DNA of 64,000 nt, taken from NCBI GenBank assembly GCA_036872755.1, contig JAVHNS010000003.1, positions 3,286,001 to 3,350,000 on the forward strand. Direction: 5' to 3'. Shown here one piece after another: positions 24,856 through 36,241 of this stretch. The notes under the pieces were generated by a model. That model made no database searches and was not told where the DNA came from. It worked only from the letters and a program-made list of their open reading frames with translations. Source of the DNA: Orbilia blumenaviensis. Lineage: Eukaryota > Ascomycota > Orbiliomycetes > Orbiliales > Orbiliaceae. Numbering within the stretch: position 1 is the first letter of the stretch; every line of letters starts with the position of its first letter. A program made the position numbers and the translations under genes.

Positions 24856-26995
24856 CTAAACCATATTTCTAGCATGGATAGCTTCCAAGACAGACTCGTA
24901 GCTCCAGGTAAGATCCCGAGCACCCTGGTTGAATCCAGTGTATCGGTTAAACTGTTCGCTCATACCACCATCAGTGAAGGAATGACGCTTGATAACAGCC
25001 ATGAACGCATCTCCAAGATTCTTGAAGCCGCTGACGATGTCATTGAACTCCTTGCTTCCGGCGTTGTAGCTTCCAGGGTTGGCGGATGCGTATGCGCGCT
25101 TGAAGAGGTTGAGGGAGGTTGGGGTGATGTTAACGGACTTGGCGGCCTTGAAGTCGGAAGCGGCGGTGTAGAGAACGTGGGCAACTGTAGCCGTGCAGAT
25201 GAACCACGGGTTACCCTCGCCAGAGGTGACGTGGCCATCATAAGTCTGAGTATTGTGTTAGTATATTTTCTCACTAAAATAGTGTGGAGTTGGTAGTAGA
25301 GCTTACATCCTCGGGATAACGTCCAATACCAAATCCAGGACCGTGAACATTTCTGTTGATCATATAGAGGCCTTGGAAGGCGGAAATGAGAGCATCTGTG
25401 GTAGCCAAGACTTCCTCGCCGCTTGGCTTGAAAATGTATGGGGCCTTCAAGGCACCGAGAAGAACACCACAGTCCAATCCAGAGCGTCCATGGATGTTGT
25501 GGGTCTCAACAATGTATCCCTTGTCGGCTCTCCAGAAGCCCTTGATGGTGCTAACCATGCTCTCAGCAGTCTTAGTATAGGTTTCAGCGGCGGCGTTGTC
25601 ACCCATGAGCTTGGCGAAAGCGGCTCCCTCAATCATAGAGCGGTAGGAAACAATGATGGTGAAGTAGTGCTGGCCTTGAATCTCTTCCCAGAGATCAAAT
25701 GAGGAATGGGACCAGTATGCAACGACATATTCAAGATCTGCCTTAATGATAGCGTGAAGCTTGTTGCGGACGAAGCCATCATCAACCTTGATGTATGCGG
25801 TAGCGAACTTCATGAGAGTATTAGCTCTATAGAAGCATTAGTATTTGTTATATCCAAGATGTTAAGGAGGGACATGTAGATGTACCTTAGTGGTGGGCCG
25901 TCGCGCTGAGGGCGTCCCCATGAATCAGTGTATGCGGTGCCATCAACGTTGAATTTAGGCTCTCCGAGACCGCCAGTGGTGAACCCACCGCTTGGATTGT
26001 CGAGCTTTTGCAATTTCTATATCCGTTCAATGTTAGTTAGATATTAATCCAATTCCCGGTTCTCTCTCCGTTCAACTTACGCTTTGGACCTCAATCCAGT
26101 CCATAATATAGCTGAGATCAGAGCCATCTCTAAGGTAGTTTCCAACAATGTGTTCCATAACAGCAGATGCATCACGAATCCATTGGTAGAAGTAATTGGG
26201 GTCATGGGTGGATGGGGAAGCAACAACAACTCCCTTAGGGATGTTGGTATTCTCGCTAGATCCAATATTGCGCTTCAAGGCAGCCTCAGAAAATGGGTAT
26301 TGCCTAGCAAGCCATTCCTCGAGGCCAGTAGCCTTTGATTGTGGTTTGGCGGCAATCCTGACCCTAGCACGACCTGGTCCGGTAACGATTGGTGGCACTA
26401 TAGCTTATTAGCACACTTTAAACGAGATGCAGATAGAGATTCCACATACAAACAGCGGTGCGAGTAGTAACAATTGGATCGACAATTGGGGTGCGAGTAG
26501 TGACTGGTGGCCCCGGAATAGGAGTTCGGGTGGTAACCGGTGGATTTCCAGAGTTTATGATGTAGTATTGGCCATTTGGTGGGTCATAGAAGTATCGGCC
26601 ATTGGTAGTGTATCGGATATAGAATCTAGTAGCCTGTGGCGCGCGTCCAGTGAAAACCCAGTCTTCCCAGCCATTTCTGTCTGGGCCAGCAATGCGGCTA
26701 GCAGCAATGGGCTGGCTTTGCCATCTGTCGCCGGAAGCGTAGAAAACTTCAAGGTGCTTGTACCATCCGAGATCCAAGACCTATTGGGTTTTATTAGTAT
26801 TGTTGTTCCGTTGAATCACAATATTGGAGGGTTTTAACCTACCCTCAAGTTGCCAGAAAGGATCTGGTCTCGTCCATATTGCCATCGGTTCAGGAAAACC
26901 TCTCCGGCTCGCTTTTCAACGACGCCAGCCTGAGCATATGTAACGAAGAGGCACAAAGCCCCGATAACGGTCGATAATCTGAAGTTAAACCTCAT
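24856..26995 (-). CDS. GH15 glucoamylase with N-terminal CBM21
   Basis: Six exons: 26843-26995, 26450-26780, 26398-upstream junction to 26081 (exon 26081-26397), 25886-26016, 25307-25826 and 24856-25245. Introns are 52-64 nt with GTAAGT/GTAGGT-type donors. The protein is 613 residues. Residues 1-23 are a signal peptide, with a KR processing site at 28-29. Residues about 35-125 match a CBM21 starch-binding domain ([15 protein letters not shown], then W-x-F-x-x-RAP-x-x-TRFYIRY). A short Thr/Pro linker with three VTTRT units follows. The GH15 catalytic domain fills the rest: [10 protein letters not shown], then DLWEE with catalytic acid Glu358, and SEQFNRYTG with catalytic base Glu581 just before [10 protein letters not shown]. 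It releases glucose from non-reducing ends of starch outside the cell. Most ascomycete glucoamylases carry a C-terminal CBM20 instead, so this layout is notable. Confidence 0.93.
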
Positions 26996-27097
26996 GATGG
27001 CAATAATCCAAGGCTATCGAGCAATTGAGCAACAATCTCTCTCACCGAGTTAAGAACCAGAGCTGGAGGAGAGTTTGAAACTGTACGAACATCGGAG

Positions 27098-27105
27098 CTT
27101 ATATA
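27098..27105 (-). promoter_or_regulatory. TATA box of the glucoamylase gene
   Basis: On the minus strand it reads TATATAAG, 103 bp upstream of the ATG at 26995, a typical core-promoter distance. Confidence 0.6.
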
Positions 27106-28712
27106 CCACTACAGAGCTTACCCCAGGCTGAACATTAGTCTATCTCCCAAAAGCCGAGTTGCCCATTACTCGTGGGCATGTGCTTTGAAACAAATTGCGC
27201 TCAAGAAAATGCCAAATCTGGGCAGTAAAACGAGCTTAGCCTGAGCCAGTTACATACGTAGCGCACAACGCCCGTGGATTGGTGCGGGGGAGAAAGTTGG
27301 GTCGTCAAACCCATACCCTGTAGCTTGGAAGCTTAAACAAAAAGGACTTGGGGCTGGGTATGTATTGGCAACTTGATATATTTTCCCCGAGCGAGAGTGA
27401 AATATGGGGTGGAGGTGGGACTAGGCTGTGGGTTTCGCAGATTCAGCGGCATGTGAGCGTCATCCCAAACCCATGTATTAGGCAAGATGAACGTCGGTTA
27501 GAAAGGGGAGCGGGATAGCCCCTGTTGCTCCATTTCCCCGACTGGATGTGGCATGATAGCTTAGAGTCTATCTATCAGCATAATCAATGCAATTTCCTAT
27601 GTTTATGTCGAATGTTTGAAGTCTTGTGGGGAATCTCCAGATAATATGCCAGGAATTCTCCAAGCGTCCAAGCGACGGGAAGAGAAGGCACATAAAATTG
27701 GTTCATGCCGATTGCCTTTCGGGCCCTAGTTTCTTTGGGTTGGTATTCTCCGATTGTGGGGTCTCGACTTAAAAGATCCCTGTAATACACTAGCAGCGTT
27801 TAGGCAAGGTACTTTGCAGTTGGGTTAACATGTGGGTCAAAGACAGCGAGATACTAATTGCGTATTGCACCCCAGAAATATTCGAAATCATGATCGTACA
27901 TTTATCATTGGCCAGCTTGATCATACCCCTCGCATGCTTAGAACAAGTAGTGATATGACGTCGCACATCCCGATTATTGCGACTCCGTAGCTTGCAGTAA
28001 CCTGACGTCAGTGCGGATGGAAAGCACCGACTTCGAGGTTTAGAGACTAACCATAGTAAGTGAAATGCAAAGTCCATACGCGCGGTCGGAAGAATATTAT
28101 ATGATTTCCCTTGTATTGTCTAGATTACTCGCGAAATTTAATACCCAATCATTCCACTGGATCAAGATGCCAAGCTGAGGTTTTCGATGGTCTTGTGATA
28201 GCTATAGAAAATTTCGCATAACCTTCTTCACGTGAGCTGGCTATAGCAATAGAATCTTCGAACTTCTCGTATTGGAGTCTCATTGTTTCAAGAAGACTAG
28301 GCCTCTTAACTTCCGAGATGCCGTGCTCACTACTGACGCAAAATCTTGCGGAGAACGACTGAAACAAAACATTATTGTTCCTGGCGAGGAGCCCATGGGG
28401 TGTGTTATTCCTGCCATGTTTTTCGGCAGCCTTCCATTCGAAAAGTTTTCTTAGAGTGCGGGATCCCCACATGCCGAATGTGGAATCTTAACCTCAGAAA
28501 TCCCTGTCTGCCTGCCTCTTTTAAAGACGCCAACGCAGAAGCAATATGCCACAGACTAACATGATGCCACGGTCATTGGCGAGCCGTAGATGCTACTGCT
28601 GCCTTCAGTGAATTCTGAAGTTCCTCTTGAAGTGAAAGATAGACTATTTCGTCGCTTTCGAGGCACTATCGCAGGCTTAAAGTTGGTGGCCTTCGTTCGC
28701 CTGAGCACGGTT

Positions 28713-28738
28713 ATGCAATGCAATGCAATGCAATGCAA
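28713..28738. repeat. ATGCA pentamer microsatellite, five units
   Basis: Period-5 repeat read directly. A shorter tract of the same motif occurs at 23986-24001. Confidence 0.9.
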
Positions 28739-29320
28739 ATCCATCATTCTAACATCCCGTCCGTCTATCAGATGCCATCCAACAGGCTTGTGATCAAAAT
28801 ATAAAAAAATTTTCTTTAATGATTCTCCTCCACGACAAAACACAATCATCTAAGCCCAGTGAGAATGTCAATTATGCCCGAAAAATTTCCTCCACCCTTG
28901 TTGTAATTGTGGTCATGATCGATTTCTTCATTCCGGAGTCATTCCTTGGAACCTAAGAACCTTCCGTACGCGTGTTAGGGCCGAACATGTCGGGGTCTCG
29001 CCGGTCGTAGTGAGGATGCTACCTTGGGTCCGTTGTCTTGCGAAGCCAGACCTGATTGGACTCGATATCGAATGCGGTTTGGTGTGGTTTGGTGTTTCGA
29101 CCTAGTTGCCTCTTTGGGTGAAAGAGTGTAAAATGCAACAACCACAACACCAATGAGACCACGCAGCACCAACTTTTGACCAGACATGGTCTGTTGTGGT
29201 CTTGTTGTCTGTTGGTGTTTGGCCAACGAGACCAGCCAAACAGTTAACATACAATGGGTAATGTGTTGCAGATCTCTCGGCCGAGAGAACAACTCATCGG
29301 CCTGGCCTCATAACATGGAC

Positions 29321-29365
29321 CTAGGGTGGTCTCGTTGGGTCTAGGGTGGTCTCGTTGGTCTAGGG
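29321..29365. repeat. 20-bp tandem repeat, about 2.2 copies
   Basis: The unit CTAGGGTGGTCTCGTTGGGT is repeated. An inverted copy of its GGTCTCGTTGG core occurs near 29224-29235, so the element is present in both orientations within about 120 bp. Confidence 0.75.
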
Positions 29366-29800
29366 CAAAATAATGCAAAGTGAAAAACTCGTGCACATAA
29401 CTAGTGGTATTGAACCGGGCCTGAGAGACTGTTCCAGGAGACCGAAGATCAGCCAATGGAGTCTTGATGATATCGAAAAGGGAGTAAAAGACCTGGGAGA
29501 CCTATTCCTCGCAGAATCGCTTACAACTGGTTTCGTTGGCTTATAACCAGAAGAAAAGTATGTTAATGTCCTTCGCGGCTCTATACATACAATCTCAGCC
29601 CCATTATAACTACACAAAACAGACAACTTAAGTCAGGATGACGAAGCTTGGGGGAACCTCATGCCCAATCTCAAGCAATCCTGCACTGGACACCCTTGCA
29701 GATTACGGTAGTAATTTGCGGATATCTGTACAACAAAGGGATATGCCACGACATCATGGGGAAGAGATTAGCCAGACTAGCCCCCTCCGAGCAACCCAAG

Positions 29801-30589
29801 TCAACGGTTAGATGAACCCCGACCTCTCTTGCATTCCCCAGCGTTGCACCCTTCGCAAAGTTCAATTTCGTGAGGGGGCGTACCCTTCACGTGCGGTTCG
29901 ATGGGGGGTACGGGTTCTCCTTTCCATATTTTGAGTCTCCTGGCGACTCTTTCAACATACACGTCTTCTTCCAATTTCATGATTCCTAATTTCTCGCACT
30001 TCTTGCAGCTTTGCTTGAATACTACCGCACAATATTCTAGTTGGCCGTGATCCAGTATTTTTCCTTTGATACGGGTCCAAATAATACCGGTAGTCCAGAC
30101 TTTATGACATTGAGGACACCTGAACGACCCGACGAGATTTGTTCCGTATGTGAGTGTAAGCTCTCCAATATTATCAGAGAATGAGACCCCCTCAACTTGC
30201 TCGCTGACACTCTCATGATAGCCCGGGAAGAGTAGACGCGTTCCAAGATCTATAGTTGTTGCGCCCGATGCATGGCTGGAGCCACCGGAGCCATTTGATT
30301 GACCTGTTCGGCGGGAACGACGCGGGTCGGAGCCGGCATCGCCTGACTGTTGTTGTTGTCCGGAATTAGTACTACTTGAGGCGACAGTGATCTGGTGCAG
30401 TATTGGATTTAAATTTTCAGCCACAGCGGCAACGTCAATGGTGTTGGCTGTATCCTCTTGCTTCCTCCGGACTCTCTCGTCGTTAATAAGTCTTCTTTGA
30501 GCTCTTGTGTAATTTTCCATCTTCAGGGCATTCAGTACTGAGCGCTCCATTTTGGCGAGCTGTTTGCGAAAGTTTTTGTTCTTCGACAT
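29801..30589 (-). CDS. 3CxxC-type zinc-binding protein
   Basis: An intronless frame of 262 residues from a true ATG. Residues 1 to about 45 are basic and helical (KNFRKQLAKMER...). Residues about 70-110 are a Ser/Gly/Gln-rich low-complexity linker. From about 135 the protein matches the zf-3CxxC family (PF13695): G-x-F-x-CPQC-x3-W, then Y-x-VVFKQSCKKC, then the EEDVYVERVARRL helix, and a late CEGCNAGECKRGR. The three CxxC pairs plus the extra Cys should bind zinc. In fungi such domains occur in proteins of mostly unknown role; animal relatives include receptor-transporting proteins. The activity here is unknown. Confidence 0.85.
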   Translation of the reverse strand: MSKNKNFRKQLAKMERSVLNALKMENYTRAQRRLINDERVRRKQEDTANTIDVAAVAENLNPILHQITVASSSTNSGQQQQSGDAGSDPRRSRRTGQSNGSGGSSHASGATTIDLGTRLLFPGYHESVSEQVEGVSFSDNIGELTLTYGTNLVGSFRCPQCHKVWTTGIIWTRIKGKILDHGQLEYCAVVFKQSCKKCEKLGIMKLEEDVYVERVARRLKIWKGEPVPPIEPHVKGTPPHEIELCEGCNAGECKRGRGSSNR

Positions 30590-31726
30590 GATGACAAGTG
30601 TTCGTGCAGTCGATTGATAGCTATAGCGTATCGTAAAAGGGTTTTCGGCGAATGGCCTTAATGCAGTTCGTCTAGCGTTGCAGTACCGCGAAGCTAAGGT
30701 ATTTCCTATAATTTATCAGTAAATGTTAGTTAATCGTGATGCTCCATGATATTGGTTTCGTGATATCATGATCTCGGTTGTTTTAAGTAGCTGCCGGTCT
30801 GGATTTTAGATATGTATACCTAACCCCCGGAACTTGGCTAAGATTGTTCCTGGCTAGCCTATAGCTACGCGTCGCCACGCAGCTTCAACGTACCACAGTT
30901 TACCAACGATGATAAAACCCAAAGATCGATTTTCATTGGTCCCAAATTCCTCAAAATTGGTAAGAAAGTGTAGAAAGGTTTTACTAGCAAAAGAAGAGGG
31001 GGATTCTGGGATTCTAGCCTGGCGTAAGAATTTCGGGGCTTTATATTTATAAATTGTGGACATTGATCAAGTTCGATCGGAGATCGAGCCTGAGCTACTT
31101 CAATGTTTCAAAGTTCGCGTCATTTGCCGCGTACAAGCCTGTGGATGGACGTAATATTTGTGGCACGTGATCCAAATGTTGCCTGAACTTTGAAGGATCT
31201 ATTAGTATACCAGGCAAACCTGAGCTTAGAAACATTCACAGCAGTCCGAGATATGGTTTCTAGGGCCTCTAAGACCAGCCTTATAACCTGACTTCTCCCA
31301 GACGCCTAGACTAATATTACTCCGTTAATATATATATAGTAGCACTTGTGGCAGACTGGCATCTGGGACCAAGATTAATGGCAGACTTAAATTCGGCGGG
31401 CAGCGTTCACAATTATCTGTATCTAGCCACATAATATCAAATGGTCGGCTAATTTCAACCCTTCCGCCTACGGCCTACATCATAGGTACCCTATCTGTAT
31501 ATTGCTTCGCATTCCCGCAATTGCCGCTTCCACCTCGCGCAACAGCTACTTTTGAAACCCGAGATACTTTAATTCTTACAGCGGATTAATCGATGATCTT
31601 TTCTAGACCAGCCCCTAGATACAGATACCCGCACTACAGCCAGCGACAGAACTCCCATTAAGCGCTTTAAACCCTAACGAACCTCTATATCATTTGGCCT
31701 AACGTTCCAGAATACCTTCCGCAAGC
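30590..31726. other. intergenic
   Basis: No supported gene. The frame at 30854-31063 (-) has no recognisable domain. TATATATA lies at 31329-31338. Confidence 0.5.
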
Positions 31727-32767
31727 TTAATCCCCCAAGTAATCCCCCAGATATCCAAGCGAAATACCATTTCGCGCCCATTTCCACAAAAACTGCTCGA
31801 AAATGCGGATAGCAGCCAAGAACGCCACCAGATTCCAGATCAATATCCAAAAGAATACGGGTATCTGGATGGGATGAAACATGGATATCCTTCTGCCTTT
31901 CCGTGGGTTTCCCGGGGTGGGATCCTTAACCGTCATCGACATACGATCGTAAAGTAGCAAGATCCCCCCAAGAATTGATAGTGTAATGGCTGAATAGAAT
32001 GTTCCGAAGATCGATCTCTTGCAGTTCCCTAGGAAGGCTAATTGAAGAGGAGAGAAACCTTCTTTGATGGCCCACACCACGGTTCTGTGGCCCGGCTGGC
32101 CTTCGAGAGAAAGAACGCAAAACGAAATTTCGAACCACAGCCATACATCGAGAGCAGCTGCTAGCCCGGAAGAGAAACATACCAGCAGCACCATAACGTC
32201 GAACCCGCGGTACCGAGAATTATGATAACAACCCCTCTGAGGCCGAGTGCGTTTGGGTGGAAGCTTGTATTGTATCAAATAACTACCGTAAACCCCTAGG
32301 ACCCTATGGATATGCCGAACTAGACGGTATTTATCCCAGGCCCAGTCTGCCTCAAGAGTTGAAAAGCCGGGTACATCATCGGTATCAGAGACTGGAGCCC
32401 CGACGCCAATGTTCTCTAAGTCTACCCTTGCCTGGTTTTCCTCATCACTACTCCTTAGGCGGAAGAGTGCTTCTTCGAGTATGATTCTGCCCTCGGTCCT
32501 GATTGGGATCTCAGGAAGTTCAGGCCACTGTAGGGATGGCAGAGAAGCTGAGAATTGTCCAGGAGTTTTCGGTGAGGGCCCAGTAAGTTTGACCTCTGTG
32601 GGGGTTATGCTATTGGGGCCAGTTTCATCAAAGCTATTACTGGGCTCTGGTCGCACTTCCCGTTTTGTATCTGACTTTGAACCCCGTGCATTCTCTAGGG
32701 ACAGCTCTGGACCAAGTTCTGGGGTCACCCTCGAATCACTCGATGTTTGTGATTGTTCGTGCGACAT
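31727..32767 (-). CDS. multi-pass membrane protein, unknown family
   Basis: An intronless frame of 346 residues from a true ATG. Residues 1 to about 140 are hydrophilic, Ser/Glu/Pro-rich and likely cytosolic. Three hydrophobic spans follow at about 190-215 (VMVLLVCFSSGLAAALDVWLW region), 250-272 and 300-325. The protein ends in a repeated YLGDYLGD tail. No domain recognised. Its layout (long polar N-terminus, then 3-4 spans) matches the other four membrane-protein genes between 33 and 43 kb. Sequence similarity to them is not obvious by eye, so common origin is only a possibility. Confidence 0.65.
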   Translation of the reverse strand: MSHEQSQTSSDSRVTPELGPELSLENARGSKSDTKREVRPEPSNSFDETGPNSITPTEVKLTGPSPKTPGQFSASLPSLQWPELPEIPIRTEGRIILEEALFRLRSSDEENQARVDLENIGVGAPVSDTDDVPGFSTLEADWAWDKYRLVRHIHRVLGVYGSYLIQYKLPPKRTRPQRGCYHNSRYRGFDVMVLLVCFSSGLAAALDVWLWFEISFCVLSLEGQPGHRTVVWAIKEGFSPLQLAFLGNCKRSIFGTFYSAITLSILGGILLLYDRMSMTVKDPTPGNPRKGRRISMFHPIQIPVFFWILIWNLVAFLAAIRIFEQFLWKWARNGISLGYLGDYLGD

Positions 32768-33240
32768 CCTATCCTATCTGGAGCCGGATGGTCCGCTCAT
32801 CTAGATATATCGGGCCCTATATATAACAGGGAATGGAGTCAAAGGAGCCGGGACACCTATTTACTTGCCTCTCGGTCGCTGTGGGATCTTCGGTGTCCGC
32901 GGCAAGTACACGTTCGGGCGAGTAGGGCGTCTCGGTGCCGCGGCGCTTCTATAAAAATTTATTAGGACTGACGATGACGCTCAGATAACCGTATGGTTGA
33001 GGGGTTTGCTCTCTAAGTCGGTTTTTCCATCTTAACATATACGGTCAACAGTGTCTGAGACTGAGACTACCGTAGTATCATATATTTATGATTGAATTTT
33101 CATCTGAAAACATGATTAGTAATATATTGTATTATTCAGAATCATAATACTACCGCAATTAATGTACAGGCACGTAGAGTCCTACCAAGGTATGTTCCAT
33201 TCCGCCCGGTACACCTGCTAAATGAAGTTGGGTCTCGTAT
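32768..33240. other. intergenic
   Basis: Spacer between two same-strand membrane-protein genes. No distinct element seen. Confidence 0.5.
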
Positions 33241-33881
33241 CTAATTGTTCTTATTATCAACCATCCAAACCCCCCAAAATGCCACAGCCATAACGAGCCC
33301 AACTGCGATATCTAACAGAAAAGAACCACCTCTTCTCGGAAACCTCCACGTGCCGAGTACTCCTAGCCCATGCACTCTATCCACGAGCTCATATACCATG
33401 TTCATCCAGCTGGTAACCAGTATCCCAGGGACCATGACGTAGCTCGTTATCAAAAGCGCATATGAAATGTCTTTTCTTGACTTTGCGAGGCCTTTGTCTT
33501 TTGTTGTGAGGTATTGGGCGTAGAATACGAGGGCAAGAAAGAATGTGATGACGTGTATGACTTTGAGGGTGTACTTTATGATTGTGATAACGGTGCAGAA
33601 CGAGGCTAGGAGTGGTCGAAGTCTTCTATGGTCTGTGGCTCAGCTCGGGAACTTGTTAGTAACACATCTAGTAGAGAATCGGGAAGGTTACGGGTGCTCG
33701 CGTCTGTACCATTATGACAGTCATCTCTCGATGGACAGGTATACTTCCTGCCTTTCAGAATCTTCTTCGAAAGTAGAAATCGCTGAAGCCATTCGTCTGG
33801 TCGGTTTAAGGGATTCCGTGGTGCTCGACTTTCGATGGTTGTATCTCGATCCATATCGTTATTGTTTGGGTCTTTAGACAT
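33241..33881 (-). CDS. small multi-pass membrane protein
   Basis: Two exons, 33692-33881 and 33241-33632, flank a 59-nt intron (donor GTAACC, branch CTAAC, acceptor CAG). They give 193 residues. Without splicing the first frame stops just past the junction and the second lacks a start, which supports the intron. The N-terminal ~75 residues are polar. Hydrophobic spans follow at about 80-110, 120-140 and 170-190. The C-terminus is VDNKNN. No recognised family. It is a member of the 31-43 kb membrane-protein group by size and layout only. Confidence 0.6.
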
Positions 33882-34772
33882 GGCCGAATTCTGGATCTTG
33901 ATTGTTGGTATCGATGTAGATAGTTGGAAGTGAAGTGGAATGAACTGGGTTGAGACACAAGGATATTCAGAAACATCCTTCAACAAGAAACCACAAAGGT
34001 ATACGGTGAGTGAATGGTAGTTATATACAGTCGCGACGCAGAACCCCCCCCCCGGGGTTATTTTTATATTACTATTCGTGATACTTCTTCGCACGTTCGC
34101 GTTCGCGCTGCGCGCTTCGGGGCCTGCTCTCTTTCTCTTTCGCTCGCGCCGGCACTTAGCCATGCGGCTGTCCCGTATTCGCCCATTGTGGAGTGATTAC
34201 CTAAAAACAAATATCTGGCAGCCCCAATCATCGCCACCCGCACCGGATGACAGCCACATCTCTTTCGAGTATTCGCCCAATTCGTCTAAGTTTAGAAAAA
34301 TTCGAAATGGAAGTTCCGTCTCAGCTGCTAGCTATTTGTGGTACGATTCTGCTGCCAGGCCGTGGCTGATTGGTTGGAGCCCGTGATCCCTGCTTGTGCA
34401 ACGGTCCCGCCAAGCTGTTGTATTTTCCTTTCAACACACCTGTCCCTCCACGAACCTTGGTCAGTTACTACATACTATGCCTATGTCATAAGAGTATTTT
34501 AATGTGACACACCGATATGTGCCCACATTGTCAGAATTAAGTGTATTAGATATTATAAAATATTGACGTCGGCTTGTAGAGTCCGATAAGACACCGTGCG
34601 TATTTCATCCCTACATGATCGAACATTGTCGTGAAGTTTCATTTAAAAATTAAACAGGTCGTTCCCTACCGACTTGAGAAAAAAAAGTATAGAAAAGAAC
34701 AAAAGGGAAAAAATGTTTATACATATATGTGGGAAAAATTTAAAACTGAATCCCTTAAAAACCACCAGCAAT
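33882..34772. other. intergenic, with a C run
   Basis: Contains a run of nine C at about 34046-34054 and GC-rich sequence to 34160. No gene supported; the frame at 34078-34386 shows no domain. Confidence 0.5.
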
Positions 34773-35571
34773 TCAACGCTGTTCCGGCATCTTCCAGTTC
34801 GGCCTCCCCATGAACGAAACTGTAAGTACCAATCCAAGTATCTCATCAACAGCACCAACCCAATGCGCCGCCTGCACATACCTCTCCCACCAACTTCCCA
34901 ACAAAAGCTTCCCCTTATCCCCCAAATCCCCGTTTAGAATCCGATCTAGGCCCTTATTATACCTCTCCTTCGTTTTCATCCGTCGTAACATCCCAACTTT
35001 TACAAGCGAAATACAAAGCGTTATCACTATTGCCGCAATCGCCATCCTTAAACAAGAATTATGATCTCCCAACACACGAGCAACGGGTGCCTTCCGGAGC
35101 GTCTGGGTGATTATATTACGGTGGCTTTGACCGGGATTGTACGGTGGGGGTCGTTCTCTAACTATCGGTTCCTGGCGCGCGGGGCTGTTGAATGGGGCCG
35201 GGGTGTAAGGCACGGGTGTAAACACTCCGACTAAAATACAAATAAGCCACCACACCTTACAAACAAGATGGAGACATGTGACGGCGGTGAAGACTCGGAT
35301 ATCGGCGGTGGTTAACATGAAATGCCACCGGTGGAATTTCATTTGATCACCGTCTTCAACATCAAACAGTTCGGCTGGCCTGCGGCTTCGTCCGTCGGGA
35401 GGAGAGTCATCTTCGCTGGCGTGTTAGCGTTGTAGCGTTGACGGTAGTAGAGATGGATAACATACCAGGCGCGTATGCAGGTGGCGGTGACATGACACCA
35501 ATTGAGCTTCGGGGGCTACTAATCACGGGTGCTGGACCCGTTGGCAGGTCATCATGCTCGTGACTCGCCAT
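34773..35571 (-). CDS. multi-pass membrane protein with PPAY motif
   Basis: Two exons, 35466-35571 and 34773-35374, flank a 91-nt intron (donor GTATGT, branch CTAAC, acceptor CAG). They encode 235 residues. The first exon gives a short polar N-terminus with an SPPPAY motif (PPAY at residues 30-33), a potential ligand for WW domains of Rsp5/Nedd4-type ubiquitin ligases. Membrane spans lie at about 62-85, 140-162 and 208-226. A cytosolic stretch before the last span contains KLLLGSWWERY. The same order of features and the same LL-x-G-x-WWE-x-Y core occur in the protein at 42327, so the two are diverged paralogues. Function unknown. Confidence 0.65.
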
Positions 35572-36161
35572 TATTTTTCTTTGGATATTCTAGTATAGAT
35601 AGGGTAGTGGTGGTGGGCCGTGGGAGTGTCGGGGCTCTCCCGGTAACGGAGGTGAAATTAGGTATAAAAGGTATGGATTGTGATGCAGGAAGAAAAACGA
35701 TAACAAAAATGACGGACGGTGAAGCTCAAAAGTACGCCATCTACAGCTGGGGCACATCTTGCAAACCGTAGACCAGGAGTGACTAATTTTCAAACGCAAT
35801 TAGCGGTCGGATTTTCGGACTGCATAAAATCTGAGTACATTTTCCCCCAAGTTTGCAACGCGAGAGGGATTTTTGGTGATAGTTTTGGCAAAGATCAGAT
35901 GGGGAATGGGTTTTGGCCTGGGGCTCTTAGCTACTGAAGCACGTGGCTTTTGCCTGCGACTATGTGTAGGTCGGCCCTTGGAATAAGAGAGACACGGGGA
36001 AGTCAGGTCAGCAGAGATTTTATTACGAACTTCTATGAAAACCTATTCATCAATGAGACCAATGAAAACCATAGATAGGAAGTCCATTCTCGCAACACCC
36101 AGAACCCGAATCTACAACGAAAACAATCCGATAGAGACCGGAACACAATATGACTTCGACT

Positions 36162-36241
36162 TTGCCTGAATAGGAGTCGAACCTATGACACCATCCCCAT
36201 ACCACACCGCAAGATACACGCTACCGTTGCGTTGTTAGGCT
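36162..36241 (-). pseudogene. degenerate tRNA-like sequence
   Basis: The minus strand folds roughly as a tRNA. It has a perfect 5-bp T arm (ATAGG/CCTAT) with a TTCGACT loop and a 4-bp D stem (ACGC/GCGT) with an AACGGTA loop. A weak anticodon stem (TATCT/GGATG) encloses an oversized 15-nt loop, and 5 of 7 acceptor pairs form. Position 8 is C rather than T, and no U33 can be placed, so it is probably a decayed tRNA gene or tRNA-derived fragment rather than a working one. Confidence 0.45.

Larger units (their letters stand above)
26996..29800. other. 2.8-kb region with promoter and simple repeats, no gene
   Basis: The first few hundred bases should hold the glucoamylase promoter. Further on I see a pentamer microsatellite (28713-28738) and a 20-bp tandem repeat (29321-29365). 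Open frames at 28149-28472 (-) and 29360-29626 (-) have no recognisable content and may be chance. Confidence 0.5.

Noticed and set aside
28149..28472. 107-residue frame on the minus strand
   Set aside because: No recognisable domain, signal sequence or exon partners; the length is within chance range for this GC content.
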